A DNA stretch of 64,000 nt from Mariannaea sp. PMI_226 (lineage: Eukaryota > Ascomycota > Sordariomycetes > Hypocreales > Nectriaceae). Both the position numbers and the translations under genes were made by a program. Positions within the stretch are counted from its first letter, which is position 1, and each line of letters begins with the position of its first letter. Of this stretch, positions 1 through 9,154 are shown piece after piece. The stretch lies in NCBI GenBank assembly GCA_024336345.1, contig JANFOG010000001.1, positions 4,030,001-4,094,000 of the forward strand, in the 5' to 3' direction. Under the pieces are notes generated by a model, which searched no databases, was not told the origin of the DNA, and saw only the letters and a program-made list of their open reading frames with translations.

Positions 1-269
1 CAGCTCCAGCTGCCGCCCAAAAGAGTCCTATGGCGGCCAACCATTCGACGAACGATTTTGGCTGGGGAAACGCAAGTAACTCTTTCGCCAACACTCCTAT
101 CGTCCCTGGAGCTGGCGGTGGATTCAACCCACAGCCCAAAGTGGCAGCGGATGAAGAGTTCGGTGGATGGACGAGCAGCACCGCCCCTTCAACTGCTGGA
201 AACCGTACCAACAAGTCTGGAGGCTTTGGCGGAGATGATGACCTGTTTTCCAACGTTTGGGGAAATTAA
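1..269 (+). CDS. Probable Ent3-type epsin, C-terminal end (partial)
   Basis: The reading frame is open from base 3 and ends with TAA at 267-269, so only about 88 C-terminal residues are visible. This tail is low-complexity, rich in Gly, Asn, Ser and Ala. It contains two FGW-type peptides, FGWGN and EEFGGW, and ends in DDDLFSNVWGN. Short acidic-phenylalanine motifs of the FGxW/FGGW kind bind the ear domains of gamma-adaptin and GGA proteins. They are typical of the unstructured tails of Ent3/epsinR-type ENTH proteins, which act in clathrin traffic between the trans-Golgi and endosomes. The ENTH domain itself would lie upstream of the window, so the family assignment rests on tail motifs only. 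Another clathrin-adaptor accessory protein is possible. Confidence 0.5.
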   Translation, partial: APAAAQKSPMAANHSTNDFGWGNASNSFANTPIVPGAGGGFNPQPKVAADEEFGGWTSSTAPSTAGNRTNKSGGFGGDDDLFSNVWGN

Positions 270-929
270 AGTCCAACGTACATGAAATTGATCATAATGG
301 ACGTAACAAGAATAGGAAGGGACGACTGTTTTTGACATGTCGTTTGTGCACAAGTTGGGGGCATTTTGCATGACAGGAGTTCATGTAGATCGTACCAAAA
401 CGGGGAGTTGAAATATTGCATGTTTTTGAAATGAATCGTCGTTCAAATAACTAAACAATGATGACAAGTTTCACATCCGAGGCTACTTGTGACTGTAGAG
501 GCATTGGGTGATATATATGAATACGACCTATGTATGTTTGTAGAGCTTTACAACTAACGCCTAGCACCAAATATTGAAAACCGCTGAAAAACATACTCCA
601 ATAACATAACCCATAAGTGCCATCCTCTGGACGCTGGCTTCTTCTGCTCGGTCCTGTCTAATCCGTCGGCATCTTTATCATTGCCCATTGTGATTCGACC
701 TCTCTCCCCATTCTGAGACGCCTATGGCGAGTGCTCTCGTCTAATGAGGCCATGACGTGCCCTTGAGCGCGTGCCTCTTCCAACTCCATGCCCCCCCCCC
801 CCCCCCCCCCCCAAAAAAAAATCAAAAGTTTGGAGGCTTGTAGCTATCCGATCTTGAAGGCTTCCGAAGATGGAATCTTTTATTTCCACATCCTGAGTCG
901 TTATGCCGTAAAGACTGACATGCATATCT
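270..929. other. Convergent 3' intergenic region
   Basis: The region lies between the convergent 3' ends of the epsin-like gene and the SNARE gene. It is AT-rich with no credible ORF and presumably holds both 3' UTRs and polyadenylation signals. The only notable element is a homopolymer block at 791-821, listed separately. Confidence 0.6.
791..821. repeat. Poly(C)22-poly(A)9 homopolymer block
   Basis: Twenty-two consecutive C are followed directly by nine A on the + strand. The block lies about 110 bp beyond the stop codon of the minus-strand SNARE gene. On that gene's sense strand it reads T9 followed by G22. The length may be unstable or affected by sequencing error. Confidence 0.85.
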
Positions 930-1287
930 TTATAGGATCAACTTCACGGCGTAATAGAGAACCAAAAATATGCCGATGATGATGCCTGAGAGTTTGAGAA
1001 TGGCGACGCGGTTGCCGGAGGCGGCCATGCGAGTTAGGCGGCTGGTGGAACCTTTCAAGTTGCTACTCATGGAGGCAAATGTATCCGTCTAGGCAAACGT
1101 ATTAGTTGATATGTATGCGAGGAAGTCAAGCGCTGACAAGGGCACAACGTACGGTGTTGTCAATAACGTCTTGGGCCCTGGCGTTGTCATAAATGTCAAT
1201 AGTGACACCGCGGAGGGCGGAGACCTTGGCGGAAAGCTCATCAAGACGAGCGTTGTTTTGACGTTCGCGCTCGTAGGCTTCGGACAT
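930..1287 (-). CDS. SFT1: Sft1/Bet1-type Golgi Qc-SNARE
   Basis: Two exons, 1287-1153 and 1088-930, are joined across a 64-nt intron that has a CTAAT branch-like site and a CCTAG acceptor. The product is 97 residues, the same length as yeast Sft1. It starts MSEAYERERQ, followed by a heptad-repeat SNARE region (about residues 10-70). Near the membrane it has a KGSTSRLTRM stretch, then a single C-terminal transmembrane helix (about residues 77-96, very hydrophobic) ending KLIL. This tail-anchored layout fits Sft1/Bet1-family Qc-SNAREs, which drive fusion of vesicles in intra-Golgi and endosome-to-Golgi transport. The length and the SRLTR juxtamembrane motif favour Sft1 over Bet1. The start is the first ATG that keeps the SNARE layout. 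An in-frame ATG 30 codons upstream would add an unrelated leader. Confidence 0.85.
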
Positions 1288-2668
1288 GGCGGATTCTTTT
1301 ATGCGTGGGTGTTGGTGTTCGATGTGGCGGTATTGAAACGATAATTGAGGGGAGCCGAGGTGGAAATGGAGAAGCACGCACGCGGGCGATTAGAACGACG
1401 GAGGAGCAGCAGAGTCGTACAAAAAGGATTGATAGATAGTGTCAAGATGGAGGGGATGCGGAGGAGATGTCGGGATTGTCGCGTTGAGGATATCGTATGC
1501 GCTGGGGGGAGTTGAGATGCGACGTTTAGCAAGTGAAAGGGGCCAGTCCAAACGAAACTCGACACCAACCAGCCACACCCGGCTGCGACACCAGAACCCA
1601 TGACGCTTCATCGAGGTTGGTGGGAACAGGCGCCAGAAGCCAATTAAAAAAAAAAAGAGTACGTACCTTTTTGCCTGATTGTTCAAACAAGTGCCGGCTA
1701 CCTCACCAAGGTAATTACCTACCTAGGTAGGCACCTAACCCGCCTGTCTATGTGTGTGTGGTAGCGCCACAGCAACTCAGATCCAAAAAAGTTTTGATGC
1801 TCAAGTAGAACCGCTTTGTAATAGATTTTCCGCACCATACGAGGAGGAACCGGTATTATTTTGATGTGTAAACAACGAATGTCGTGAAATGAAGCCTAAG
1901 GGCATGGCTCTAATTGGTTGGTCCAAAGACAGCGTGCCAACTACTGTGTATGTATGCCGGCACATCATCACCAGGTACCGAGTGCCCCAGTGGATTTGCG
2001 CATCCGGGGTTGGTTAGTAAATGAAGGTATGTAATCAATGACCTAGAACGATTCTGTCTCTGCCGCTGGCTTACGGTCGGTCCAGCACTCTTTGTTTTGT
2101 GACGCAGTAAGTTGATTTGTCGCTGAATTAAAGCTGGATGGAGCCTCCAAGTCTACTATGTAAGCTTTCAACTTCTGTAACGGCAAGCCCGGGGGAGGAG
2201 GGCACGGCTGCGCCACAATTACGTCGTCTTGGTGGTCTTGGTGGTCTTGGTGGTCGTCATCTCGCCTCTCGCTTCTGTTTCATTCTCGGATGCACAAGGC
2301 CGCAGGTCATCGCGACATAAACCGAAGTCGCCCAAGGGGTTTTCTCGCGTCTTTTGAGTGCTTGGTGATCCATACCCGATCCTGGCCCAATTCGAGTCTG
2401 CGCTGCAGCTTTTACTGGACACTGACGTCCTATTCCCGGACCTGGCGAAGTCCCCCGAAAGAACCCCGCCCAACCGCCAAGTTTGGGCCCATCCTGACCT
2501 GCCAATACGACCGATTCCATACCCCCCAGTTACTTGGTACCCATAACTATATCTTCTTACTTAACACCTCTTCGTCCAAAACATCGTGAGCTTTGCTCCT
2601 CTCTTCAACTTATCCACACACACAGTACCTCGCGCGATCTCGGTCTTTTTGCCTAGAACCTCGCCAAG
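1288..2668. other. Divergent intergenic/promoter region
   Basis: This is the shared upstream region of the SNARE gene (-) and the SYLF-SH3 gene (+). I see no credible gene in it. It contains an ACCTACCTAGGTAGG-type block at about 1716-1731 and a CTTGGTGGT minisatellite at 2228-2254. Just before the SYLF-SH3 start it has a pyrimidine-rich leader with ACACACACAG-like sequence. Confidence 0.6.
2228..2254. repeat. CTTGGTGGT tandem repeat (3 copies)
   Basis: Three perfect head-to-tail copies of the 9-mer CTTGGTGGT lie upstream of the SYLF-SH3 gene. No coding role is evident. Confidence 0.85.
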
Positions 2669-4044
2669 ATGGGCATCAACAACCCTCTCCCGTCGTCTAT
2701 GGCGGGTAAGTTTCCAGCTTCCTGATGCACTGCCCCTCATCCTCATGGCGCATTCTCGCTATGATGTCCCAAATGCCCCTCTTCCCAACCCCAACACGCA
2801 CTGCTGCATCGTCTACTGTGTATCCTCGCTGACCTTGTAACCCCTTCACAGCGGAATGCAAAAAATGTGGCAAGATTTTGACGGCTTTCATAAACCCCCG
2901 CCAAGCGTTCGGTCCCGACAAGGTCATTCCCCCCTCCGTTCTCGCCAACGCCAAGGGCCTCGCTATCCTCACCGTCCTCAAGGCCGGATTTCTCGGATCC
3001 GGTCGCTTCGGTAGCGGTCTCGTCGTTGCCCGTCTTCCTGATGGTTCTTGGAGCGCACCTAGCGCCATCGCTACAGCTGGTGCGGGCTTTGGTGGTCAGA
3101 TCGGTTTTGAGTTGACAGATTTCGTCTTTATTCTCAACGACACCAGCGCCGTCAAGACCTTCGCTCAGGCCGGTTCCTTGACCCTCGGCGGCAACGTTTC
3201 CCTCGCGGCCGGCCCTGTTGGTCGCAACGCCGAGGCTGCTGGCGCTGCCTCTCTCAAGAGTGTCGCAGGAATTTTCAGTTATTCCAGAACCAAGGGGCTG
3301 TTCGCTGGCGTTTCCCTCGAGGGTTCTGCTATTATCGAGCGTCGCGATGCCAACGAAAAGATGTACGGAAGCCGCTTAACCGCTCAACAGCTGCTATCCG
3401 GCTCCGTCAGACCACCCCCACAGGCTGCTCCTCTCATGAATATCCTCAGTTCGAGAGTATTCAGTGGAATGCGCGGCGGCGTTAACGACGACTCCATGTA
3501 CAATGACGTCCCGGTCTATGAGGATGACCACAGCAACACCTCTTGGCGTGACGATGGGCCTGATTACAGGGAGAGTCAAGCACGCGAACGCGGTGACAGT
3601 TTCGGGGCGCCTAAACGCTCGACTACATGGCAAGATGATGTCTACGACCGACCTGGCGGTTTCAACGCTGCTTCACGCTCCAATACATTCGCAAGCAACG
3701 ACGATTATGTGTACAGAGACAGTCCCGCCCAGGCTGAGAAGAAGGTCGGTCCAGGTCGTCCAGCGGCGCCTAAACCCAACTTCGCGGCCAAGCAGGCTCT
3801 CCTCAAGAAGAACGAAGCTGTTGCTGTTTATAACTTCGAAGCCGATCAACCTGGTGATCTTGGATTCAAGAAGGGTGATGTTATAACCATCATTAAACGC
3901 ACAGACAGCGAGAATGACTGGTGGTATGTATCCTCGCTTGACGGAAGGGCATTTCAGCGTGAAAACTAACATATTTTCAGGACGGGACAGATCGGTTCGC
4001 GGCAGGGTATTTTCCCTAGCAACTATGTCAAAATGAAGGAGTAG
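2669..4044 (+). CDS. YSC84: Ysc84/Lsb3-type SYLF and SH3 domain protein
   Basis: Three exons, 2669-2705, 2852-3923 and 3981-4044, give 390 residues. Exon 1 encodes MGINNPLPSSMA, the conserved start of the fungal Ysc84/Lsb3 family, which fixes the ATG. Residues about 15-225 form the SYLF domain. It contains ANAKGLAILTVLKAGFLGSG, WSAPSAI, ELTDFVFILN and KGLFAGVSLEGSAIIERR, all family signatures of this lipid- and actin-binding fold. A Ser/Asp/Tyr-rich linker (about 230-330) follows. The C-terminal SH3 domain (about 334-390) has AVYNFEAD, the DWW tryptophan pair split across intron 2, and PSNYVKMKE. Family members localise to cortical actin patches, bind Las17/WASP and bundle actin during endocytosis. 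Identification is firm. The choice between the Ysc84 and Lsb3 names is arbitrary because filamentous fungi usually have one gene. Confidence 0.93.
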
Positions 4045-4972
4045 ACGTGGCACTCGAACTTCATCCAAGGCACGATCCGAAGCATCTCTTTCAGACGCTG
4101 TCGATAAGAAATGCACCAAGCTATTACTCGATCACGGTACTCGAAATTGGCGGCCTCACGGTCGAATTTTTTGCATGACGTTTTTTTCTTCCCTGACCAT
4201 TCACAACGAACAGGCTTCCACAATGAGGGAATGAAAATGCAGCAGAGGGAAAATCGGAGAGAAAACCTGACAGGAATTGGGATTTTGTGGCATGGTTGGT
4301 TAGAGATATACACCCTTTTGCAGAACGGATGTTGTGGTTTCTTTTTGATCGGGATCTGGGCTGGGCTCTACATACCCCTTACATTTCTTGCTCTTCTTTT
4401 CCTTTTTTATTTGGCTGGATTGCTTTTGTCAGCTCTCTATACGATACTGCTATTTGGATATCAACCCTTTCCCATCCCGATGCCACCACTGCGACTGCTG
4501 GACCTTGTTTTGCTCCAGTGACATTCTCGCGAGATGGATGAGCTTTGTATGATTATGCGCTTCTTACTGCATGCCGCCCCATTTAGCTGTCGTGTTAGAT
4601 CAAGCGTTGAAATAGGACAAAGTGTTTGTTTACCAATGGTTCCTGATAGTTAGAAAGCCAAGTTTGTTTACCTTTCGAATAAAAAGAGAAATGACGGTCG
4701 CTAAGATACATACAGTTATTTGACAATGTTCTCATCACGGAATCAAGTGTATGACACTTCCCTTAAACCCAATCATTTAATCTATTTCAGTTATGAATGT
4801 TCGCCGGTCTAAAGATGCAGTGCTAACAAGCTGGCATACAGCCATTATCAACATCTATTTTCCTTCATCTGCCCCTCCTAGCGCGTGTGGTGTGACCGTG
4901 TCTCAAGTGTTGGCGCTCTTGCTTTCTCTCTCTCCCTCGCCTTCTTCCACAAGATGATAAAACTTGATTGTG
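4045..4972. other. Intergenic, convergent 3' ends
   Basis: The region is AT-rich with short ORFs only. It presumably holds the 3' UTRs of the SYLF-SH3 gene and of the minus-strand gene beyond it. I see nothing else in it. Confidence 0.55.
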
Positions 4973-5605
4973 TCATTCTTCTTCGGTATGAACCATGCCA
5001 GCGATTTCTTGAATCACTTGACTTGCTTCAGAGGTTTCATCGGCGATCTCGCTGTCAACAGAGGAGGCCTTAGTCCTGGCCTTGGCCTTTTTGAATAGCT
5101 TCCATATCGAGATATAAGGCGTGTCCTTTATGCAAATAACCTTGCTGATTTCTATTCCCGTAGACTCCGCAACTCTGGGTTCGTTTCGCAGCCAGTCCAT
5201 GAATGTTTTGACAGTGGCCCGCATGCCCCGGGCTTTTGTCGTTGGCACCGCGACCACTGGCTTGTCACGTTCGGATATCCTGAGGAAGCGGCAATGCTGG
5301 ACGCTTTTCACAATTATAACCTCATCCGTTTCTGTCCACTTGAGGATATGCTGAGGGAGGTTTCCTGGCAGATTGCCATCGATTTGAAAGGTGTTGCGCC
5401 CACGATCACTCTTGACAACCTCGATCTGTCTGTGGTCAATGTGAGAGAAAAGGTTGATAATTCCAGAATAGGGTTTCAACAGAGCGACCATGTTAAGGAG
5501 ATTGCTGTTGAGGGCATTTTTGGACATCACATCAGCCTCAGGGTTCAATGTGCTACGAGGTGAATTGCCCATGGCACTCTTGGAACAGTCATTGGTGGTA
5601 GCCAT
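4973..5605 (-). CDS. Hypothetical protein, about 210 residues
   Basis: I do not recognise this protein. An uninterrupted frame of 210 codons starts at ATG 5605 (MATTNDCSKS); the frame is open 13 codons further upstream but without an ATG. The first 40 residues are Ser/Asn-rich. Residues about 40-180 have a globular-looking pattern of hydrophobic strands and helices (NLLNMVALLKPYSG, VIIVKSVQHCRFLRI, TVKTFMDWLRNEP, GIEISKVICI). The last 30 residues are acidic and polar (SVDSEIADETSEAS..HTEEE). There is no signal peptide or membrane segment. Base composition and length favour a real gene over chance. An upstream exon cannot be excluded because the region 5606-5900 was not resolved. Confidence 0.45.
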   Translation of the reverse strand: MATTNDCSKSAMGNSPRSTLNPEADVMSKNALNSNLLNMVALLKPYSGIINLFSHIDHRQIEVVKSDRGRNTFQIDGNLPGNLPQHILKWTETDEVIIVKSVQHCRFLRISERDKPVVAVPTTKARGMRATVKTFMDWLRNEPRVAESTGIEISKVICIKDTPYISIWKLFKKAKARTKASSVDSEIADETSEASQVIQEIAGMVHTEEE

Positions 5606-6369
5606 ATGTTGGAGTGTTGCGCTTTGCAGGGTGAAGCCTCCCAACCCAACGAGAGCAAGATCTTGAACTGATTTTACTTCTGAAGAGATGTGTGCCTAGT
5701 GATGGAATGGTAAATAATGTTCTCGGTGGAGGGATGACTGAGTGCAAGTATAGTAGAAAATGCCAGGATATCGTTGTGTCTTATAGTCCCCTCTCTAGAA
5801 TTGGGTAAATAAATCATGCGAGAGAAGAGACTTTTCTTTCGGTGGAAACGCTGCGAGATAGGCACTTTCACTACTAGCCATGAATGAGAGAACGGCAAAC
5901 TTAGATGATGGGCGTTGGATTTTCTAGCAGCTGCATCAGTTCAATGCTCGTCGTGAAACAGCAACAAGAACAGGAACAATTATGCACACCAGGTGTGCAT
6001 CGCAACTGCTCTCAAACTTCACAAGATTTGATACGCAACATGAACTCTCCTAAATCTAGGCGGCAAGTATTCGTAAATGTTCCATTGAATTCATAGATTA
6101 AAAGGCCTCTAATAAACCTTGCCGTCCCTCGTTGATGGTATTCGTGATCCGATGACTCCAGCAGCCAAAGAGATAGGCTCTCACTATGCCACACATATCT
6201 CTCGAAACGACGAGTGGCGCTTATCAACCTGATAAAACAAGCATTACATCCACATTCTGTGCGTAAACTTTTGGCAAACCTTAGAAGCAAGGCCTCCAAT
6301 CAGTGTAGGAAGACTCAGTGGCCATTTCCTTGTAGCTACCTCCTACTGACCAGGCCCGAGTTGTATATT
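5606..6369. other. Intergenic region with an inverted repeat
   Basis: This lies between two minus-strand genes and should hold the promoter of the hypothetical gene and the 3' UTR of the PH-fold gene. Only short ORFs occur. A 9-bp perfect inverted repeat lies at 5982-6000 (separate entry). Confidence 0.5.
5982..6000. promoter_or_regulatory. Perfect 9-bp inverted repeat, candidate dimer binding site
   Basis: ATGCACACC and GGTGTGCAT flank a single central A, making a near-palindromic dyad. It lies about 380 bp upstream of the ATG of the minus-strand hypothetical gene. The symmetry would suit a dimeric transcription factor, but no factor can be named from sequence alone. Confidence 0.35.
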
Positions 6370-8368
6370 CTAGGACGCCTCCAATGACTGAGCAAATCCT
6401 ACCTCCTCTAACTTCTTCAACCAAAATTCCCTTCGCACATTCATAATACAGTTCATATAAAACTGAGCGGTAAATTTTTTGTCGCTGCCATTTTCCAGGT
6501 CCGTGACATATTGCTCAAAGTATTTCGACGTCAACTCATTCAAATCCTTCAGAGTTCCCGGGTCTGTTACCAACACTGTGAGGTTGTGGTCGACAGTGGT
6601 ATGTACAGCGCGCCAGTCGTTCTCAATTAGGTTGTGCGGTAATGATAAATCTTCTGATGAGTTGGCTGCTAAATTAACTGGGGCGTTTCTATTAACCGGA
6701 GACTTCAGATCTCGTTGGTCAACAGGAGATGCCTCATTTGCAGTCATTGTAGCACTTTTATCAACGAGTCTAATCCCGCCAGATGCTGGTCCAGAAGTCT
6801 TTCGTGCTCCAAGTTCGCCTGTTTCTCTTGAAGCTGATCGCGTTGTAACATTGGCGGTTGCTCTCTTTTTATTTGTTGCCGATGCTCCTGCTGGGAGCTT
6901 AGTCGGGAATTTTCTGACTGCCGTCCGCGTTGAAGGCTGATTCTTCGTTCTCTTTCTAGTCTTAGTCGAGATCTGTTTTGGAGGTTGTTGGGTTGATTTT
7001 GATACTGGGAGTTCGGTCGAAGTCTGTTTCGTGGATGCCCGGGACACAGGCTGAGCTAAAATTGGAGAAGATGGCGTTGCAGATCTGGATACTGATACCT
7101 TATCCAATGCACTGGCCGCAGTTTCGGCCGCTTGCGCTAGTTCTGGAGCTTGTATTGCGGTTTCCATTTCTGATTTATTGGCAAAGATACTAGATGACGT
7201 CGTCTTGGATGCACCAGACTCAAATGGAAGCTTGCGTGGTAGAGGCATAGAGTCTCGAAAACTTCTCGCCATGTCTTTCTGTCGAGACTCTATGCCAAAC
7301 TGGGTATCAAAGGCTTGAGATAGGATGGTTGCATATTGGTATTGTTCTCGTTCGTCTGTTTTGAGTATCTGGTGATTATCTGTCAGAAAGGGGTGATCCG
7401 ATGGATGCCTAGATCCTGCAAGAGGTAGCGAGGAGCCGCGAGTATTGTTGAGCAAACCTGTTGCATCTAAATACAGGTCACTTTCAGTATCCGAAACAGA
7501 CAGTTTAGATACGGGTTCTTGGGGATTAAAGGATCGTTTTAGAGGCGATCCTATTCGGGGGGCATGGGTTTGACTACTGCCTTGGCCAAGAAACTTATTG
7601 TAAGGGTTGAGATGCTGAGTGAGAGTATCCGAGGCAAACTGCGAATCTAGAGACACTGAAGCATATGTTGGGAGAGAAGAAAGTCTTTGAAGATTTTGGG
7701 AGCGAGACTCTGGAAGAGAGTTTGGTGCAGATATTGACGAATTCAACAAATCAGCATAGGATGCTGGGGTGTCATACCCGAGACTAGGTAACATGCTGGA
7801 AGCGGAGTTGTGAGGGAAAGGTGTGAATGAAGAGAGGCGGGGACCAAAGTGAGAAGCCATCTGTAAATCAAGAGGAATATGAGGCGAAAATGTCCTGGTC
7901 GGGCTCGAAACGGGATGAGGTATTGCGTCGTTGACTGGAAGATTTGACTTCTTGAACATGTAGACGGCAACATTGAAATCTCGCATGTCCTCTAATTGGA
8001 CAACGATGACACGACGCTGACCCGGAATTCCAATGTATATCTCATATATCTCTTTATCAATATTGATCATATCGGTGGAAGTCCCATAGTTCTTGAGTAG
8101 GTCATGCAACCGAATCGATACCTTGTATGAACGTTAGCAATTGTGACCCTCCTGCAGTGTCAACTGCAACAGCTACCAGTTGACGCGAGCCAAGATGAAT
8201 AAGAAATATCAGGGTCCCCGTTTTCGAATCCACCGACCGCTCTCCCTCGATAGTCAGTGTGAATACATTATGTGGTCGAATACTCTGGTACACTCTCGTT
8301 GATTTCCCCTCGCGTATCTCCCATCGTTTGAGAGCGGACCCGGAGATGGGTGTTAGTGGGTCAGGCAT
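6370..8368 (-). CDS. PH-like N-terminal domain protein with long disordered tail; possibly Rec114-like
   Basis: Two exons, 8368-8177 and 8121-6370, are joined over a 55-nt intron with a GCTAAC branch site 15 nt from its AG; the product is 647 residues. Residues about 10-130 alternate short strands and end in a helix (FTLTIEGER, GTLIFLIHLG, RLHDLLKNYG, EIYEIYIGIPGQRRVIVVQL, DFNVAVYMFKK), the pattern of a PH-type barrel. Residues 130-560 are low-complexity Ser/Thr/Pro/Lys, with a basic stretch about 400-450 (TRKRTKNQ). The last 90 residues are helical again (LKDLNELTSKYFEQYV, FYMNCIMNVRREFWLKKLEEVGF). An N-terminal PH fold, a long disordered middle and a C-terminal helix is the architecture of Rec114, the cofactor of meiotic double-strand breaks. 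That is an analogy of layout, not a sequence match I can prove. The gene is divergent from RSC9. Confidence 0.7.
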
Positions 8369-9154
8369 TTTCAGGGACTAATATCGAGCGTTGGGAAACG
8401 CTACGGCTGTTTATAATAAGACCCCAATTTGTTTTGCTGTTTTGGTCGACCGAAAAGAAGAGTAAGATGGGAAGATGGAGATGTGTAAATAAAACCGCAG
8501 ATCTTGAATGAAGAGTTGAGATGCTATGATCGGGTTGAATCAAAAGGACCTTCCTAACTGCGTTCCGCCCCTTCTCTGAGAAACATCATCCTGTGCCTGC
8601 TTCCTTCCCTCTTCACATTGAGAACTAAAATGCATCCAGGGTAGGGACTATGGGTCGTACCTGGCGGTGGTGCTGAAGGTGATTGAAGGGGAATAACCCG
8701 ATTGGTCAATACTTGGAGAAAAAAGGTACACAACTCTACTGTAGATATGGGCTGCATCTATCACGTGCAGATAAGCCTGCCGCGCATCCTTGAATTTCTG
8801 ATGGCGCGCCGCAGCTCCAACCACCGAGACCCCAGCAAGTCGGCCTGGATAAGTGGAAAACCGTCAAAAGGCAGCAGTGAAAAAGTCCATCACGAGAGCT
8901 CCAGATCTGTGAAGGAGCTTCCTGTGGTCTGCTGTAGAACCCTGGCCTAGGATCGCTTCTGACAAACCTCCCAACTCCGAAATCTTCGGCGCTCGACGAC
9001 GCGACTCGACACCACGACGTTCGAAACCGACCGCAATTTATCAAAGCCCTCGGCGCATTTGTGACGGCGCATTCCTCCAGAGAATAACTATAGCCAATTA
9101 TTGAATACTTTCGCGCAACTAGCTAGATCGGCTAGGATCGCATTGGCCGACATT
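8369..9154. other. Divergent promoter region (PH-fold gene / RSC9)
   Basis: This 790-bp region separates two divergent start codons. The RSC9 side (8960-9150) is CG/AC-rich and likely 5' UTR. A CCAAT-type sequence (gccaatt) lies near 9092. No ORF is credible. Confidence 0.55.
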
